Positions 20,201 through 27,629 of a stretch of DNA of 39,143 nt are shown piece after piece (the stretch's first letter is position 1; every line of letters starts with the position of its first letter). The notes under the pieces were generated by a model, which was not told the DNA's origin, ran no database searches, and saw only the letters and a program-made list of their open reading frames with translations. This DNA comes from a virus, in the IMG/VR virus record IMGVR_UViG_3300030102_006696, positions 1-39,143 of that record. One strand, given 5' to 3'. Position numbers and translations under genes: made by a program.

Positions 20201-20392
20201 CTATTTATTATGGACGAACCTGGAACCGCTCTTGATGAAGACAATATGGAAGGGTTTGTCAGAATAATGGATATGGTGAAAAACTATTTTAAGACGGTTG
20301 TGCTGATTTCTCACTTAGATGCCCTTAAGGACGCTGTGGACATGCAAGTAATGATTGATCGAAAAGATGGTTTTGCTCATATAGAAATCTAG
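17297..20392 (+). CDS. Mre11/SbcD-type nuclease fused to Rad50/SbcC-type ATPase
   Basis: One uninterrupted 1031-aa protein carries both halves of a recombination nuclease complex. The N-terminal ~340 residues have Mre11 metallophosphoesterase motifs: DTH (8-10), GDIAH (43-47), GNHD (78-81), H148 and GDIH (180-183). The C-terminal part has Rad50 motifs: Walker A GKNFSGKSS (393-401), long coiled coils around a zinc hook CPKC (712-715), ABC signature GSGAEK (about 942-947), Walker B LFIMDEP (969-975) and an H-loop SHLD near 1009. In T4 these are separate proteins, gp47 and gp46. The complex resects ends and supports recombination-dependent replication. The start is an ATG with GGAGG upstream, driven by a consensus sigma70 promoter. 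Both halves look catalytically intact. Confidence 0.9.
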   Translation: MRIGHIADTHIRNLKYHYEYNEVFEQLYKSLRKEKVDCIVHCGDIAHTKTQISPEFVDMARDFFANLAAIAPTYIILGNHDGNLKNASRQDAITPIIKAMDNDNIHLLKDSGETKINDKFCLNVLSVFDEDNWVKPSDKEVVNIALYHGAIDRSKTDLNWTLGGDHDIGIFEPFDFAFLGDIHKTQKLDKEGRIWYAGSTVQQNFGESLDKGYLLWDIKSKDEFKNKLITFKNPKPFVTVTLNKDGSLPDIEVPPGARLRLVADSNISLDVMRKSVDVAKFKFKPENITYLNRASNSLVDVDAPALEQEDLRSLKVQNKLIGNYLSEYEVSDEIMDKVLSLNSRVNRLIEESEEVYRNVNWSIQSLEWDGLFNYGQGNKIDFTKLNGIVGIFGKNFSGKSSIVDSLLYAIYNSTSKSVRKNLNIINQNLDVGRATATIRVGDKEFEINRVSEKYVKKLKGISTEEAKTDVDFVSTDAIGNQESLNGTSRQDTDKNIRKYFGTLDDFLMTSMASQLDSLTFINEGSTNRKSILAKFLDLEIFDRKFKMAKEESADIRGALRRLEGTDFEDQIQQATQVLNEKYLRLAKNQKRCSKLESEISNLQEEVSLISAKVESAPTEFIDPVKLRREIENTSNTLNKIQVATNALNVEIEQSRDKHEKIVKFISEFDIGELEEKKKRIFENKDRLESLLLELKTTSEQKDFLISKNDLLCPKCKPLIEECIHQAQTDMSNLSVEINSMGESFNDIEQKRVIDHIQKFDLLKEKRVQLSESITTLQLSIDKSKSDAFREETILEKLTGKLKQYDDNREAIENLEQLLLEKSRISKSITSLRAECDSCISSTNDLFKEVGSAEQRIKNLEEKRKELEDLRSEFAAYELFMRCCHPNGISYNIIKNRLPVINEEIAKILTGVVDFEVFILNEDKKLDILIKHPKFEPRPLEMGSGAEKTIASMAIRLAFLTVSNLPKPDLFIMDEPGTALDEDNMEGFVRIMDMVKNYFKTVVLISHLDALKDAVDMQVMIDRKDGFAHIEI

Positions 20393-20401
20393 GAGGATCT
20401 T

Positions 20402-20605
20402 ATGATGGCAAGATTTAAAGCGATAGCAGATAAGTTTGTAGAAAGGTTTATTTCAAGAAAGTTTTTGGCATGGATTACAGCAACAGTGCTGTGTTGGTAT
20501 GGCATGGTGACCAGTGATAATTGGACCGCAGTTACGTTAGCATATATTGGCACTCAGGCGTTGGTTGACATGGCAGTTCAGTGGAAGCATGGACCAAAAG
20601 GGTAG
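20402..20605 (+). CDS. Small membrane protein, holin-like
   Basis: This 67-aa protein has AGGAGGATC just upstream of paired ATGs (20402 or 20405). It has a basic amphipathic N-terminus followed by two probable transmembrane segments, roughly residues 21-37 (FLAWITATVLCWYGMVT) and 41-60 (WTAVTLAYIGTQALVDMAVQ), and a short charged tail. Small two-TM proteins of this form are commonly holins, which open the inner membrane at lysis. Its position before a probable i-spanin-like gene and an exported protein supports a lysis role. No endolysin gene is seen nearby, and I cannot rule out another small membrane protein. Confidence 0.5.
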   Translation: MMARFKAIADKFVERFISRKFLAWITATVLCWYGMVTSDNWTAVTLAYIGTQALVDMAVQWKHGPKG

Positions 20606-20608
20606 TCT

Positions 20609-21013
20609 ATGTTTTGGATAAAATTTCAAACTATTGTTTCAAGAGCGCTTGTTTGGTTGAAAAATAACTGGAAAGTTCCTTTATTGGTTTTTTGGACCTT
20701 GTTGGTTTGGGTAATCGCCCGCCGCGATTCTGAGTCTATTAAGAAGGTTTTAGAGGCAAAAAAAGAGTCTCATAGAAAAGAGATCGACACCATAAACAGG
20801 ATACACGTTGAGAAGATGCTCAAGATCAAAAAAATAAATGAAAAGTATCAGGAAACAATATCTGAACTCGAAAAAAAGTTTAGAGAGCAAGACAAGGAAC
20901 TTTCTGAAAAACACATTGAAGATGTTAAGTCTGTTGTGGTAGAATCTAAGGGAAACCCAGATGAGATTAAAAGAAAAATTGAAGAAGAGTTTGGAATTGT
21001 GTTTAAGAACTAA
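20609..21013 (+). CDS. i-spanin-like protein (N-terminal TM, coiled coil)
   Basis: This 134-aa protein has one N-terminal transmembrane segment (about residues 21-37, KVPLLVFWTLLVWVIA) followed by a long charged, helical coiled coil (about 40-113), then a short tail. This is the plan of Rz-type inner-membrane spanins, which span the periplasm and help fuse the membranes at the end of lysis. The gene follows the holin-like gene by 3 bases, and its 3' end overlaps the next reading frame by up to 53 bases, as in Rz/Rz1 pairs. No sequence family is certain; the call is from topology and context. Confidence 0.5.
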   Translation: MFWIKFQTIVSRALVWLKNNWKVPLLVFWTLLVWVIARRDSESIKKVLEAKKESHRKEIDTINRIHVEKMLKIKKINEKYQETISELEKKFREQDKELSEKHIEDVKSVVVESKGNPDEIKRKIEEEFGIVFKN

Positions 21014-21482
21014 GATTATTACTGTCTTGATTGTCGCTTGTCTGCCGTCGCCTTCTCTGGCAGATCCGGTTGTTGCGGGAGAACTGCTGCCACCTGCAAC
21101 AGCGGTTTATATCACTGATCCGCAGGTAATTTCGATGCTAGGTCTTGATTCGATTCATGACCCTGTTTGGTGTTACACAAACCAAGCAAACGCAATGTTG
21201 ATTACCGCAAAAGAAAGGGAGAAGGAAAAGTGTCAATTAAGGTTGCAACAGGAAATAGAAAAACAAAAAGCAATTTTTGATTTAAGACTTGAAACTCTGA
21301 CAGCAGAATTGAACGCAAGTGAGTTGAAATTTGCGCAGATCGTTAAAATAAAAAACGAAGAAATCAAGAAATTAGAGGAGATTGCAACAAATAAACCGAA
21401 TGAATATTCGGCATGGTGGGCGACAGGCGGATTTGTTGCCGGCATGGCGACAACTATCGCCGTGGTTTATGCATTAAGGTGA
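20961..21482 (+). CDS. Exported coiled-coil protein with C-terminal TM (spanin-like)
   Basis: The longest frame gives 173 aa, but the start inside the previous gene is uncertain: ATG 20961, or TTG 20991 or 20997, which put the signal sequence nearer the N-terminus. A hydrophobic run KIITVLIVACLPSPSLA is followed by Asp. It can be read two ways: a type I signal peptide cut after SLA (residue 35), or a lipobox IVAC with Cys27. A coiled coil (about 82-141) and a C-terminal transmembrane segment (about 150-170) follow. A lipoprotein signal plus a C-terminal TM is the architecture of unimolecular spanins; if type I cleavage is used, it is a periplasmic protein anchored at its C-terminus. Confidence 0.5.
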   Translation: MRLKEKLKKSLELCLRTKIITVLIVACLPSPSLADPVVAGELLPPATAVYITDPQVISMLGLDSIHDPVWCYTNQANAMLITAKEREKEKCQLRLQQEIEKQKAIFDLRLETLTAELNASELKFAQIVKIKNEEIKKLEEIATNKPNEYSAWWATGGFVAGMATTIAVVYALR

Positions 21483-21486
21483 TTTT

Positions 21487-21873
21487 ATGAGCAAGGACGA
21501 TCCAAATTACATAATAAAGGTAGAAAAAGCAATCAGTGAGAAGTATGGGGACGAAACCGTACAGCATCCAAAAAGGCATTGGACTCAGGAAAAGGAACAA
21601 AAGTACTTAGAGCAACTGAAGGAATATCACGCCAGAAAGGATTCCCGATCCCAGGATAGAGAAAAAACCCTTTATAAAGGGATTTTAGTGTCTAAAAACC
21701 TAATTAATAGGAAATCCAGGAAGAAGTGCGATTGGTGTGGCAAATACTCCTTAGAAGAAAAGGATGATGTCTACTTCGTTAAGTACGATGCCTGTTTTCA
21801 GTGTTACGTGAAATATGTAGAAGACAGAGAGGAAAGGTGGGGTCAAGGTTGGCGACCCACCCAAGGAGAATAA
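21487..21873 (+). CDS. Zinc-ribbon-like protein of unknown function (128 aa)
   Basis: An ATG with AAGGTGA upstream starts a 128-aa charged protein. The C-terminal half has two Cys pairs, CDWC (81-84) and CFQC (103-106), spaced as in a small treble-clef or zinc-ribbon fold; a Trp-rich tail RWGQGWRP follows. The N-terminal half is probably helical. Such folds often bind nucleic acid or protein, but no enzyme is evident. It lies just before the packaging module, separated from the next gene by three bases. The function is unknown. Confidence 0.6.
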   Translation: MSKDDPNYIIKVEKAISEKYGDETVQHPKRHWTQEKEQKYLEQLKEYHARKDSRSQDREKTLYKGILVSKNLINRKSRKKCDWCGKYSLEEKDDVYFVKYDACFQCYVKYVEDREERWGQGWRPTQGE

Positions 21874-21876
21874 ATA

Positions 21877-22368
21877 ATGGCAACTATGTTAGAAATTGCT
21901 AATGGTATTTCGCAGGTATTGGCATCTGCTTATGACGGAGGTCAGGATTCTGAAGGCAATCCGATTACGATTGGTCTGAAGAGAGAAGAAGGACATCCCA
22001 TTCATGATAGCAGGGTGATGGATGGTTTTTCTGCCTGCATCAAAGGGGATTCCCTAAAGATAAGGTACCATACTGAGGTAAAATTGAAGGAGGTCCATAA
22101 CTCTAATTTTGAGAGTGATATAGACTCCATGATAGAGAAGGTTAAAAACTTCTTAGTCAAAGAGTACAAGAAGGTAACCGGAAAGTCTCTTTCTTTGGGA
22201 AAACCTTCAGAAGTTGAAGTCATGGTGGAATATGTCTCTAAGATCAGGACCGTTGTTCGTGCCTGCAAGTACTTTAAGATCTCTGGTGCTTCAGACGCCG
22301 AAACCGACGTTTCATACTCCAAGGATCTGGTCAGTGAGAACTGGGTACGACTGAGTGGGATCAAATAA
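21877..22368 (+). CDS. Protein of unknown function, just upstream of TerL (163 aa)
   Basis: An ATG with AAGGAG upstream starts a 163-aa protein of mixed alpha/beta pattern with the recognisable stretches SLKIRYHTEVKLKEVH and FLVKEYKKVTGKSLSL. Its length is close to T4 gp16, the small terminase subunit (164 aa), and its place directly before TerL would fit, but the sequence does not resemble gp16 and no helix-turn-helix is clear. I would treat it as an unknown conserved phage protein with a possible packaging role. Confidence 0.55.
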   Translation: MATMLEIANGISQVLASAYDGGQDSEGNPITIGLKREEGHPIHDSRVMDGFSACIKGDSLKIRYHTEVKLKEVHNSNFESDIDSMIEKVKNFLVKEYKKVTGKSLSLGKPSEVEVMVEYVSKIRTVVRACKYFKISGASDAETDVSYSKDLVSENWVRLSGIK

Positions 22369-22377
22369 TCTTGCTTC

Positions 22378-23964
22378 ATGGCATTCAAACTAACAAAAAA
22401 AGAAATGATGAGGGAGATTGTCAAATGTGGCAAAGATCCCTCTTATTTCATAGATAATTACGCAAAAATTTCCCATCCACAAAAGGGACTGATACCCTTT
22501 CGACTTTTCCCATATCAAAGGGACTGCTTACATGATTTTGAACAATTTCGATTTAGCGTAATCCTCAAGGCAAGGCAGTTAGGCATATCTACTATTACCG
22601 CTGCTTATATAGCGTGGTTGATGATGTTCCATAAGGAAAAGACTGTAGTTGTTGTCGCGACCAAACTAAGCACAGCAACTAATTTAGTCAAAAAAGTCAA
22701 GACTATAATGAAAAATCTTCCGTCTTGGGTGCAGATCTCTAAAGTGTCAGTGGACAACAGAACCTCTTTTGAATTGTCTAACGGTTCTTTGATTAAGGCG
22801 TCATCTACTTCTGGTGACGCTGGTCGTTCAGAGGCGCTAAGTTTGCTGGTCATAGACGAAGCAGCGTACGTGGAAGGTTTATCGGAACTGTGGTCCGGTT
22901 TGTATCCAACGCTTTCTACTGGTGGTCGTTGCATCGCCCTATCAACACCAAATGGTGTTGGTAATTGGTTCCACAAGACATATACAGACGCTGTTCAGAA
23001 GTCTAATGATTTCTATGCCATCAAATTGCCGTGGGATTGTCATCCTGATCGAGATCTTGCTTGGTTTGAAAAAGAAACAAAAAACATGTCGCGACGTGAG
23101 ATTGCACAAGAATTGGAGTGCAACTTCAACATGTCAGGTGAAACTGTTTTCCATGGCGAAGATATCGACAGAATGTTGTCAGACACAGGAGATCCAGAGT
23201 ATCGCACCGGGCATGATAGAAATTTTTGGATTTGGAAAAGGACCGATCCCGCAGGCACATACATGATATCTGCAGATGTTGCCCGAGGCGATGGCAAAGA
23301 TTATTCTGTTTTTCATGTCTTTGATCTTGCAAGTATGGAAATCGTCGCAGAATATCAGGGCAAAGTGACACCAGATGTTTTCTCTCAGGTGCTTTTTGAT
23401 GCTGGTCGTGAATACAACGATTGTATGTTGGTAGTGGAAAACAACACTGTTGGTTATGCTGTTCTAGAAAAATTAAGAGAGAAGGATTATCCTAACATCT
23501 ATTATTCAATAAAGTCGACTCACGAGTATATAGATCAATATCGCGGTGAGCACATGTCAAACGCTATAGCGGGTTTTTCCATGACCCAAAAGACTAGACC
23601 CCTAATCATAGCAAAACTAGAGGAATTCGTGAGAAACAAACTAATTAAAGTAAATTCTGTTCGATTACTGAATGAAATGAAAACATTTATATGGAACAAT
23701 GGTCGCGCTGAAGCAATGAGATCCTATAATGATGACCTTGTGATGTCATGTGCGATTGGTTGCTGGGTTAGGGACACGGCACTGGTTGAGAATCGAAGAG
23801 AAATTGAATATAAAAAGGTTTTCTTAAATTCTATGTCTAAATCGTCTACAATATTAAATACAACAATTCCAGGAATGCAGGGGTACAAAGAAGTGAAGAA
23901 AACCAAGGCACTCGACAAACACAAGAAGAACATTGAAGAATATTCCTGGTTGTACAAAGGGTAA
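22378..23964 (+). CDS. terL: Terminase large subunit, T4 gp17-like
   Basis: This 528-aa protein is the motor and nuclease that packages DNA. The ATPase half has a Walker A-like KARQLGIST (64-72, the terminase type of loop), Walker B LLVIDE (156-161, Asp160, Glu161) and the coupling motif STPNG (189-193). The nuclease half has the three acidic positions of the RNase H-like fold: SADVARGDGKDYS (Asp300), VVENN (Glu354) and YNDDLVMS (Asp452-Asp453). The length is somewhat shorter than T4 gp17 (610 aa). The stop is four bases before the portal ATG. A small terminase subunit is not recognisable in the window. Confidence 0.93.
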   Translation: MAFKLTKKEMMREIVKCGKDPSYFIDNYAKISHPQKGLIPFRLFPYQRDCLHDFEQFRFSVILKARQLGISTITAAYIAWLMMFHKEKTVVVVATKLSTATNLVKKVKTIMKNLPSWVQISKVSVDNRTSFELSNGSLIKASSTSGDAGRSEALSLLVIDEAAYVEGLSELWSGLYPTLSTGGRCIALSTPNGVGNWFHKTYTDAVQKSNDFYAIKLPWDCHPDRDLAWFEKETKNMSRREIAQELECNFNMSGETVFHGEDIDRMLSDTGDPEYRTGHDRNFWIWKRTDPAGTYMISADVARGDGKDYSVFHVFDLASMEIVAEYQGKVTPDVFSQVLFDAGREYNDCMLVVENNTVGYAVLEKLREKDYPNIYYSIKSTHEYIDQYRGEHMSNAIAGFSMTQKTRPLIIAKLEEFVRNKLIKVNSVRLLNEMKTFIWNNGRAEAMRSYNDDLVMSCAIGCWVRDTALVENRREIEYKKVFLNSMSKSSTILNTTIPGMQGYKEVKKTKALDKHKKNIEEYSWLYKG

Positions 23965-23967
23965 AAG

Positions 23968-25944
23968 ATGGCAGATCAAACAAAAAACGCAAAAAATTCA
24001 GAAAACATACTTTTTCGCCGACTTACAAAGTTACTATCGGGTCCAATTGTCGCGAGAAGAACTCAGACAGGACGCAGACTTAGAAGAATTGATCTAGATA
24101 AATACGCCAGTCGGTTTAGGTCTGCCAGTGGAAAGCAATTCAAGAAGACAGCATATGACCCATTTTCAAATATCCAAGCAAACGTCATGGCAAATCAGCA
24201 CCGCGCCGAACGCTATGTTGATTTTGATCAAATGGAGTACACCCCGGAAATTGCATCCGCATTAGACATATACGCAGACGAGATGACAACTAGTTCCCAG
24301 TTAAGACCACTGATCAATATAGATTGCGCAAACGAAGAGATAAAGTCTGTCTTAAATGCCCTGTATTATAATATACTAAACATTGAATACAATCTTTTTG
24401 GTTGGTGTCGGACCATGTGTAAGTACGGAGACTTCTTTCTATACTTAGATATCGATGAGCAACGTGGCATACAGTCCGCCATCGGTCTCCCAACTCCAGA
24501 AATAGAGAGACTAGAGGGCGAAGACAAGACAAATCCAAACTATACACAATTCCAGTGGAACACTGCCGGTTTAACTTTCGAGAACTGGCAAATGGGGCAC
24601 TTTAGGATTTTAGGAAACGACAAGTACGCCCCTTACGGCAGTTCAGTTCTAGAACCAGCACGCCGCATTTGGAGACAAATGACCTTGCTTGAGGATGCTA
24701 TGATGGCATATCGTATCGTTAGGTCCCCAGAACGCCGAGTATTTTATGTAGATGTTGGCAGTATTCCACCCGATGACGTTGAGCAATACATGCAAAAGAT
24801 AATGACTCAAATGAAAAGACACCAGGTTGTCGACCCGGATACTGGTCGCGTAGATCTACGATACAATCCGCTTTCAATCGATGAGGATTACTTTATTCCA
24901 ACCCGTGCAGGACAGAATTCAAGAGTAGAAAGTCTACCAGGTGGGTCTTATACGGGCGATATTGACGACGTCAAGTATTTGAGAGACAAGTTGTTCTCAG
25001 CGCTCAAGGTACCAAGATCTTATCTCGCCCAGTCAGACGACGCTGCAGAGGATAAGACCACCTTGGCACAGAAGGATATTAGGTTTGCCCGCACAGTTCA
25101 AAGGTTGCAACGCTCAGTTATAACTGAATTGGAAAAGATCGGCATTGTGCACCTATATGTCTTAGGTTTTCGCCAGGATGACTTGGTGTCCTTTAAGATC
25201 TCTTTGAACAACCCTTCAAAGATCGCAGAGATGCAGGAACTGGAACACTGGAAGACTAAGTTTGACGTCGCTGGCGCTGCAACAGAGGGATTCTTCAGTA
25301 GAAGATGGATTACCAAGAAGTTGTTTGGTATGACTGACGAAGAGTTCGTCAGGAATCAGCGCGAGATGTTCTATGACCGTAATTTTGATGCACAATTGGA
25401 GGCGGTAGGAGAACTTGTACAGGCAGAGGCATCGAAGGACCTTCCTGCTGACTCGTTTGAGGATACTGGAGATTTGGACACCGGTGAAGAAGGTGGGGAT
25501 TTTGGAGATATCGAAGGCATGGAAGATCCGGGTGGAGAAGCACCAGAGGATGACGTGCTTCCAATTCAACCTCCTGGCAGTCGCTGGACTCAACGAGAGA
25601 AGGATAAAATGAGGGGCAAGACGACTTTTGAAGATGGTTCGACAACAACTGCTCGATCAAAAGGCAAAAAGTATAAACCCGTTAAAAGTAGTTCAAATTC
25701 CTTTGGAGCGCAACAAAGATCTACAAAGGGGTCTTGGAACAACGAGATAACTAAAAATACTACAAGGAACATCAGCAAAGGTGCATCTGATCTCTCAAGA
25801 CTTGCAAAAGGCAGTATTACTGAGAAAAAGCAGACTAATTATAAAGAGGAAGAGAAGAGGATAATGGAAACAAATAGAGAGGTTTCCATGCTCATTGAGA
25901 CATTGAATCTAAGGAGTGAAAAGCATGAGACTAAAGCACAATAA
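23968..25944 (+). CDS. Portal protein, T4 gp20-like
   Basis: This 658-aa protein follows TerL directly, as expected for a portal, the dodecameric ring at the head vertex through which DNA passes. Recognisable gp20-like stretches include EIASALDIYADE (the N-terminal wing), DFFLYLDID, YGSSVLEPARR followed by LLEDAMMAYRIVRSPERRVF, YNPLSIDEDYFIPTR and KVPRSYLAQSD. The C-terminal ~180 residues (after about 480) are acidic, Gly/Glu/Asp-rich, then Lys/Ser/Thr-rich, so probably flexible. T4 gp20 is 524 aa, so this is longer by its tail. Its 3' end overlaps the next gene by 20 bases. Confidence 0.92.
   Translation: MADQTKNAKNSENILFRRLTKLLSGPIVARRTQTGRRLRRIDLDKYASRFRSASGKQFKKTAYDPFSNIQANVMANQHRAERYVDFDQMEYTPEIASALDIYADEMTTSSQLRPLINIDCANEEIKSVLNALYYNILNIEYNLFGWCRTMCKYGDFFLYLDIDEQRGIQSAIGLPTPEIERLEGEDKTNPNYTQFQWNTAGLTFENWQMGHFRILGNDKYAPYGSSVLEPARRIWRQMTLLEDAMMAYRIVRSPERRVFYVDVGSIPPDDVEQYMQKIMTQMKRHQVVDPDTGRVDLRYNPLSIDEDYFIPTRAGQNSRVESLPGGSYTGDIDDVKYLRDKLFSALKVPRSYLAQSDDAAEDKTTLAQKDIRFARTVQRLQRSVITELEKIGIVHLYVLGFRQDDLVSFKISLNNPSKIAEMQELEHWKTKFDVAGAATEGFFSRRWITKKLFGMTDEEFVRNQREMFYDRNFDAQLEAVGELVQAEASKDLPADSFEDTGDLDTGEEGGDFGDIEGMEDPGGEAPEDDVLPIQPPGSRWTQREKDKMRGKTTFEDGSTTTARSKGKKYKPVKSSSNSFGAQQRSTKGSWNNEITKNTTRNISKGASDLSRLAKGSITEKKQTNYKEEEKRIMETNREVSMLIETLNLRSEKHETKAQ
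25911..25916 (+). promoter_or_regulatory. Ribosome binding site deciding the start at 25925
   Basis: AAGGAG lies 8 bases before the ATG at 25925, which is ideal spacing. A GTG at 25916 is in frame three codons earlier but overlaps this site, so 25925 is the better start. Confidence 0.7.
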
Positions 25945-26764
25945 AAAGAGAAACACCGCGTTCTTGTATGAGTCGTTAGTTAGAGAGTTAACCAAGTCGA
26001 TTCTCAAGGAAGATAAGAATCGAAAAGAAAAGGCAGTTCGAATCCTTAAGCAATATTTTTCTGGTGATTCTGCCCTGAAAAAAGAGTTGGATCTGTATCG
26101 CTCTCTGTACGAGACTAAAGGTTTAGACCGACGCATTGCAGAAAAGATTGTTATGGAAACAAAGATAGCACACAAAGAGTTAAACAAGAGAGAGATTTAC
26201 AAAGATCAGACAAGTCTTATCAAGAACATGAACATCGCATTCACTCCAAAGATTTTCAACACATTTGTTCCAAACTACAGAAACATTGCTTCTGTATATT
26301 CAATTTTTAATGATTCGGTCCCTGCTTCTGAGAGGGTGCTGTTGGAAGAAAAGGTGCTAGAAACCATGTCAGGTTCTTCTGGAGATGGAAAGAGTGCCAT
26401 GGCACCCGTAGACAACTTGGTTTATCAGACGTTTGTTAACAAGTTTAACGAAGAATATAGCGAGGGGTTGTTGGACGAACAGAAGGAATTGCTTACAAAG
26501 TACATAACCTCGTTTTCCGATAACGGACTAGAAATTAAGACCTACCTTAATGAGGAGATCCAAAGGGTGTCTTCTAAGATCGAAGACGCAAAGACAAGCG
26601 AGTCCCTCAAGACAGACGCGGATTTACTGCGCAAATCAGAAGACATACTGCATGTGCTGGAAGGATTTTCAGACCAAAAGATCTCTCCTGAAATAATTGA
26701 AACAGTTTTAAAAACCCAACAGTTGGTTGGCGAACTAGAGAAGATGGACAATGATTGCAATTAA
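25925..26764 (+). CDS. Head-module protein of unknown function (279 aa)
   Basis: The start is the ATG at 25925, eight bases after AAGGAG, and overlaps the end of the portal gene by 20 bases. The protein is 279 aa, helical and charged, with the N-terminus MRLKHNKKRNTAFLYESLVR, a type I associate with a conserved unknown next to the portal in marine T4-like phages. The C-terminal half is predicted coiled coil. No enzyme motif or membrane segment is seen. Its position between portal and protease is where T4 carries head-core genes (67, 68), so a head-assembly role is plausible but not shown by sequence similarity. Confidence 0.65.
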   Translation: MRLKHNKKRNTAFLYESLVRELTKSILKEDKNRKEKAVRILKQYFSGDSALKKELDLYRSLYETKGLDRRIAEKIVMETKIAHKELNKREIYKDQTSLIKNMNIAFTPKIFNTFVPNYRNIASVYSIFNDSVPASERVLLEEKVLETMSGSSGDGKSAMAPVDNLVYQTFVNKFNEEYSEGLLDEQKELLTKYITSFSDNGLEIKTYLNEEIQRVSSKIEDAKTSESLKTDADLLRKSEDILHVLEGFSDQKISPEIIETVLKTQQLVGELEKMDNDCN

Positions 26765-27314
26765 GATTGAAAAAGACCCATCGACTGGCGAAGATTTGCC
26801 AAAAGAGGTAATCCACCTTAATGCATCCAGAAGTCTAAGTGGCGACATCATGATATTTGATCATGAGGATGTGGACATTGTTGTGATTCCCACTAAGAAT
26901 AAGTGTGTTGCTTTTCCAAAGGAAGAGATCGACGACAAAGCATACGGCGCTCAGGATAGATTATTTAATGTTCTTGCATCCAGAGGTGTGATCGACCCAT
27001 CAAGTATCCGTGGTGGATCATTTTACGGTGCAATGGAGGCATCTATACTGAAATCTTCTTTTGAGGGCATCGACGAAGTCCAAGCAGCACTTTATGTGAT
27101 ACACAAATTCTTGGAAGAAGAGAAACCATACTTTCAGGCAACAAAGTCAATCAGTGACCGCGACCTCGATCATGTCCTGGATCCAGAAGATGAGTATAGT
27201 ACTGAACTTGGTGACGTGCCCCACTCTGATAAGAAGGGTTCTATGGATCCACAAGTACGACCATATGGGTATATGTATAACTACAGTTTGATCCGTGAAG
27301 ACACCGACGAGTAA
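26751..27314 (+). CDS. Head-module protein of unknown function (187 aa)
   Basis: The ATG overlaps the end of the previous gene by 14 bases. The 187-aa protein has a beta-rich N-terminus (residues about 20-60) with IMIFDHEDVDIVVIP, a helical middle and an acidic, proline-containing C-terminus ending YGYMYNYSLIREDTDE. No enzyme motif is clear. It sits in the tightly packed head operon between portal and protease, so it may be a head component or assembly factor; the function is unknown. Confidence 0.6.
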   Translation: MIAIKIEKDPSTGEDLPKEVIHLNASRSLSGDIMIFDHEDVDIVVIPTKNKCVAFPKEEIDDKAYGAQDRLFNVLASRGVIDPSSIRGGSFYGAMEASILKSSFEGIDEVQAALYVIHKFLEEEKPYFQATKSISDRDLDHVLDPEDEYSTELGDVPHSDKKGSMDPQVRPYGYMYNYSLIREDTDE

Positions 27315-27629
27315 ATGAACCTGCTAACCTTTGTTCTTATTTCCTGGGGCATGACCCAAATCCTAGTATATGGAAAGATTTTTGATAAAGTCCGTCCTAC
27401 CGAGGGGTGGTTTGGAGAACTTCTGTCTTGTCCAATGTGCACCGGATTTTGGGTCGGTGTTATTTTATGGGGACTATCTTTTTTCAGCGCACTAATTAGT
27501 TTTGATTATAGTCCTGTGACAGGTTTTATGCTAGGGTGCCTATCGTCTGCGACGAGTTATGCACTCTGTTCCGTGTTCACTGACTATGGGATATCGCTCA
27601 TAAGGAGTAAAGATGAGACCACTAACTAA
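27315..27629 (+). CDS. Small membrane protein with CPMC motif (DUF1360-like)
   Basis: This 104-aa protein begins at an ATG directly after the previous stop and has no Shine-Dalgarno of its own, so it probably depends on coupling. It has a hydrophobic N-terminus, a LSCPMCTGFWVG motif (C39, C42), and two further hydrophobic segments around 44-62 and 70-90. A CPxC motif before a transmembrane helix is the pattern of the DUF1360 family of small membrane proteins. A membrane protein inside the capsid operon is unusual; a role in placing head assembly at the membrane (T4 proheads start there, through gp40) is an inference. Confidence 0.55.
   Translation: MNLLTFVLISWGMTQILVYGKIFDKVRPTEGWFGELLSCPMCTGFWVGVILWGLSFFSALISFDYSPVTGFMLGCLSSATSYALCSVFTDYGISLIRSKDETTN
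27602..27607 (+). promoter_or_regulatory. Ribosome binding site for the 33-codon ORF
   Basis: AAGGAG lies 5 bases before the ATG at 27613 and inside the end of the membrane-protein gene. It is the best Shine-Dalgarno in this junction and does not serve the ATG at 27636, which is more than 25 bases away. Confidence 0.5.
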
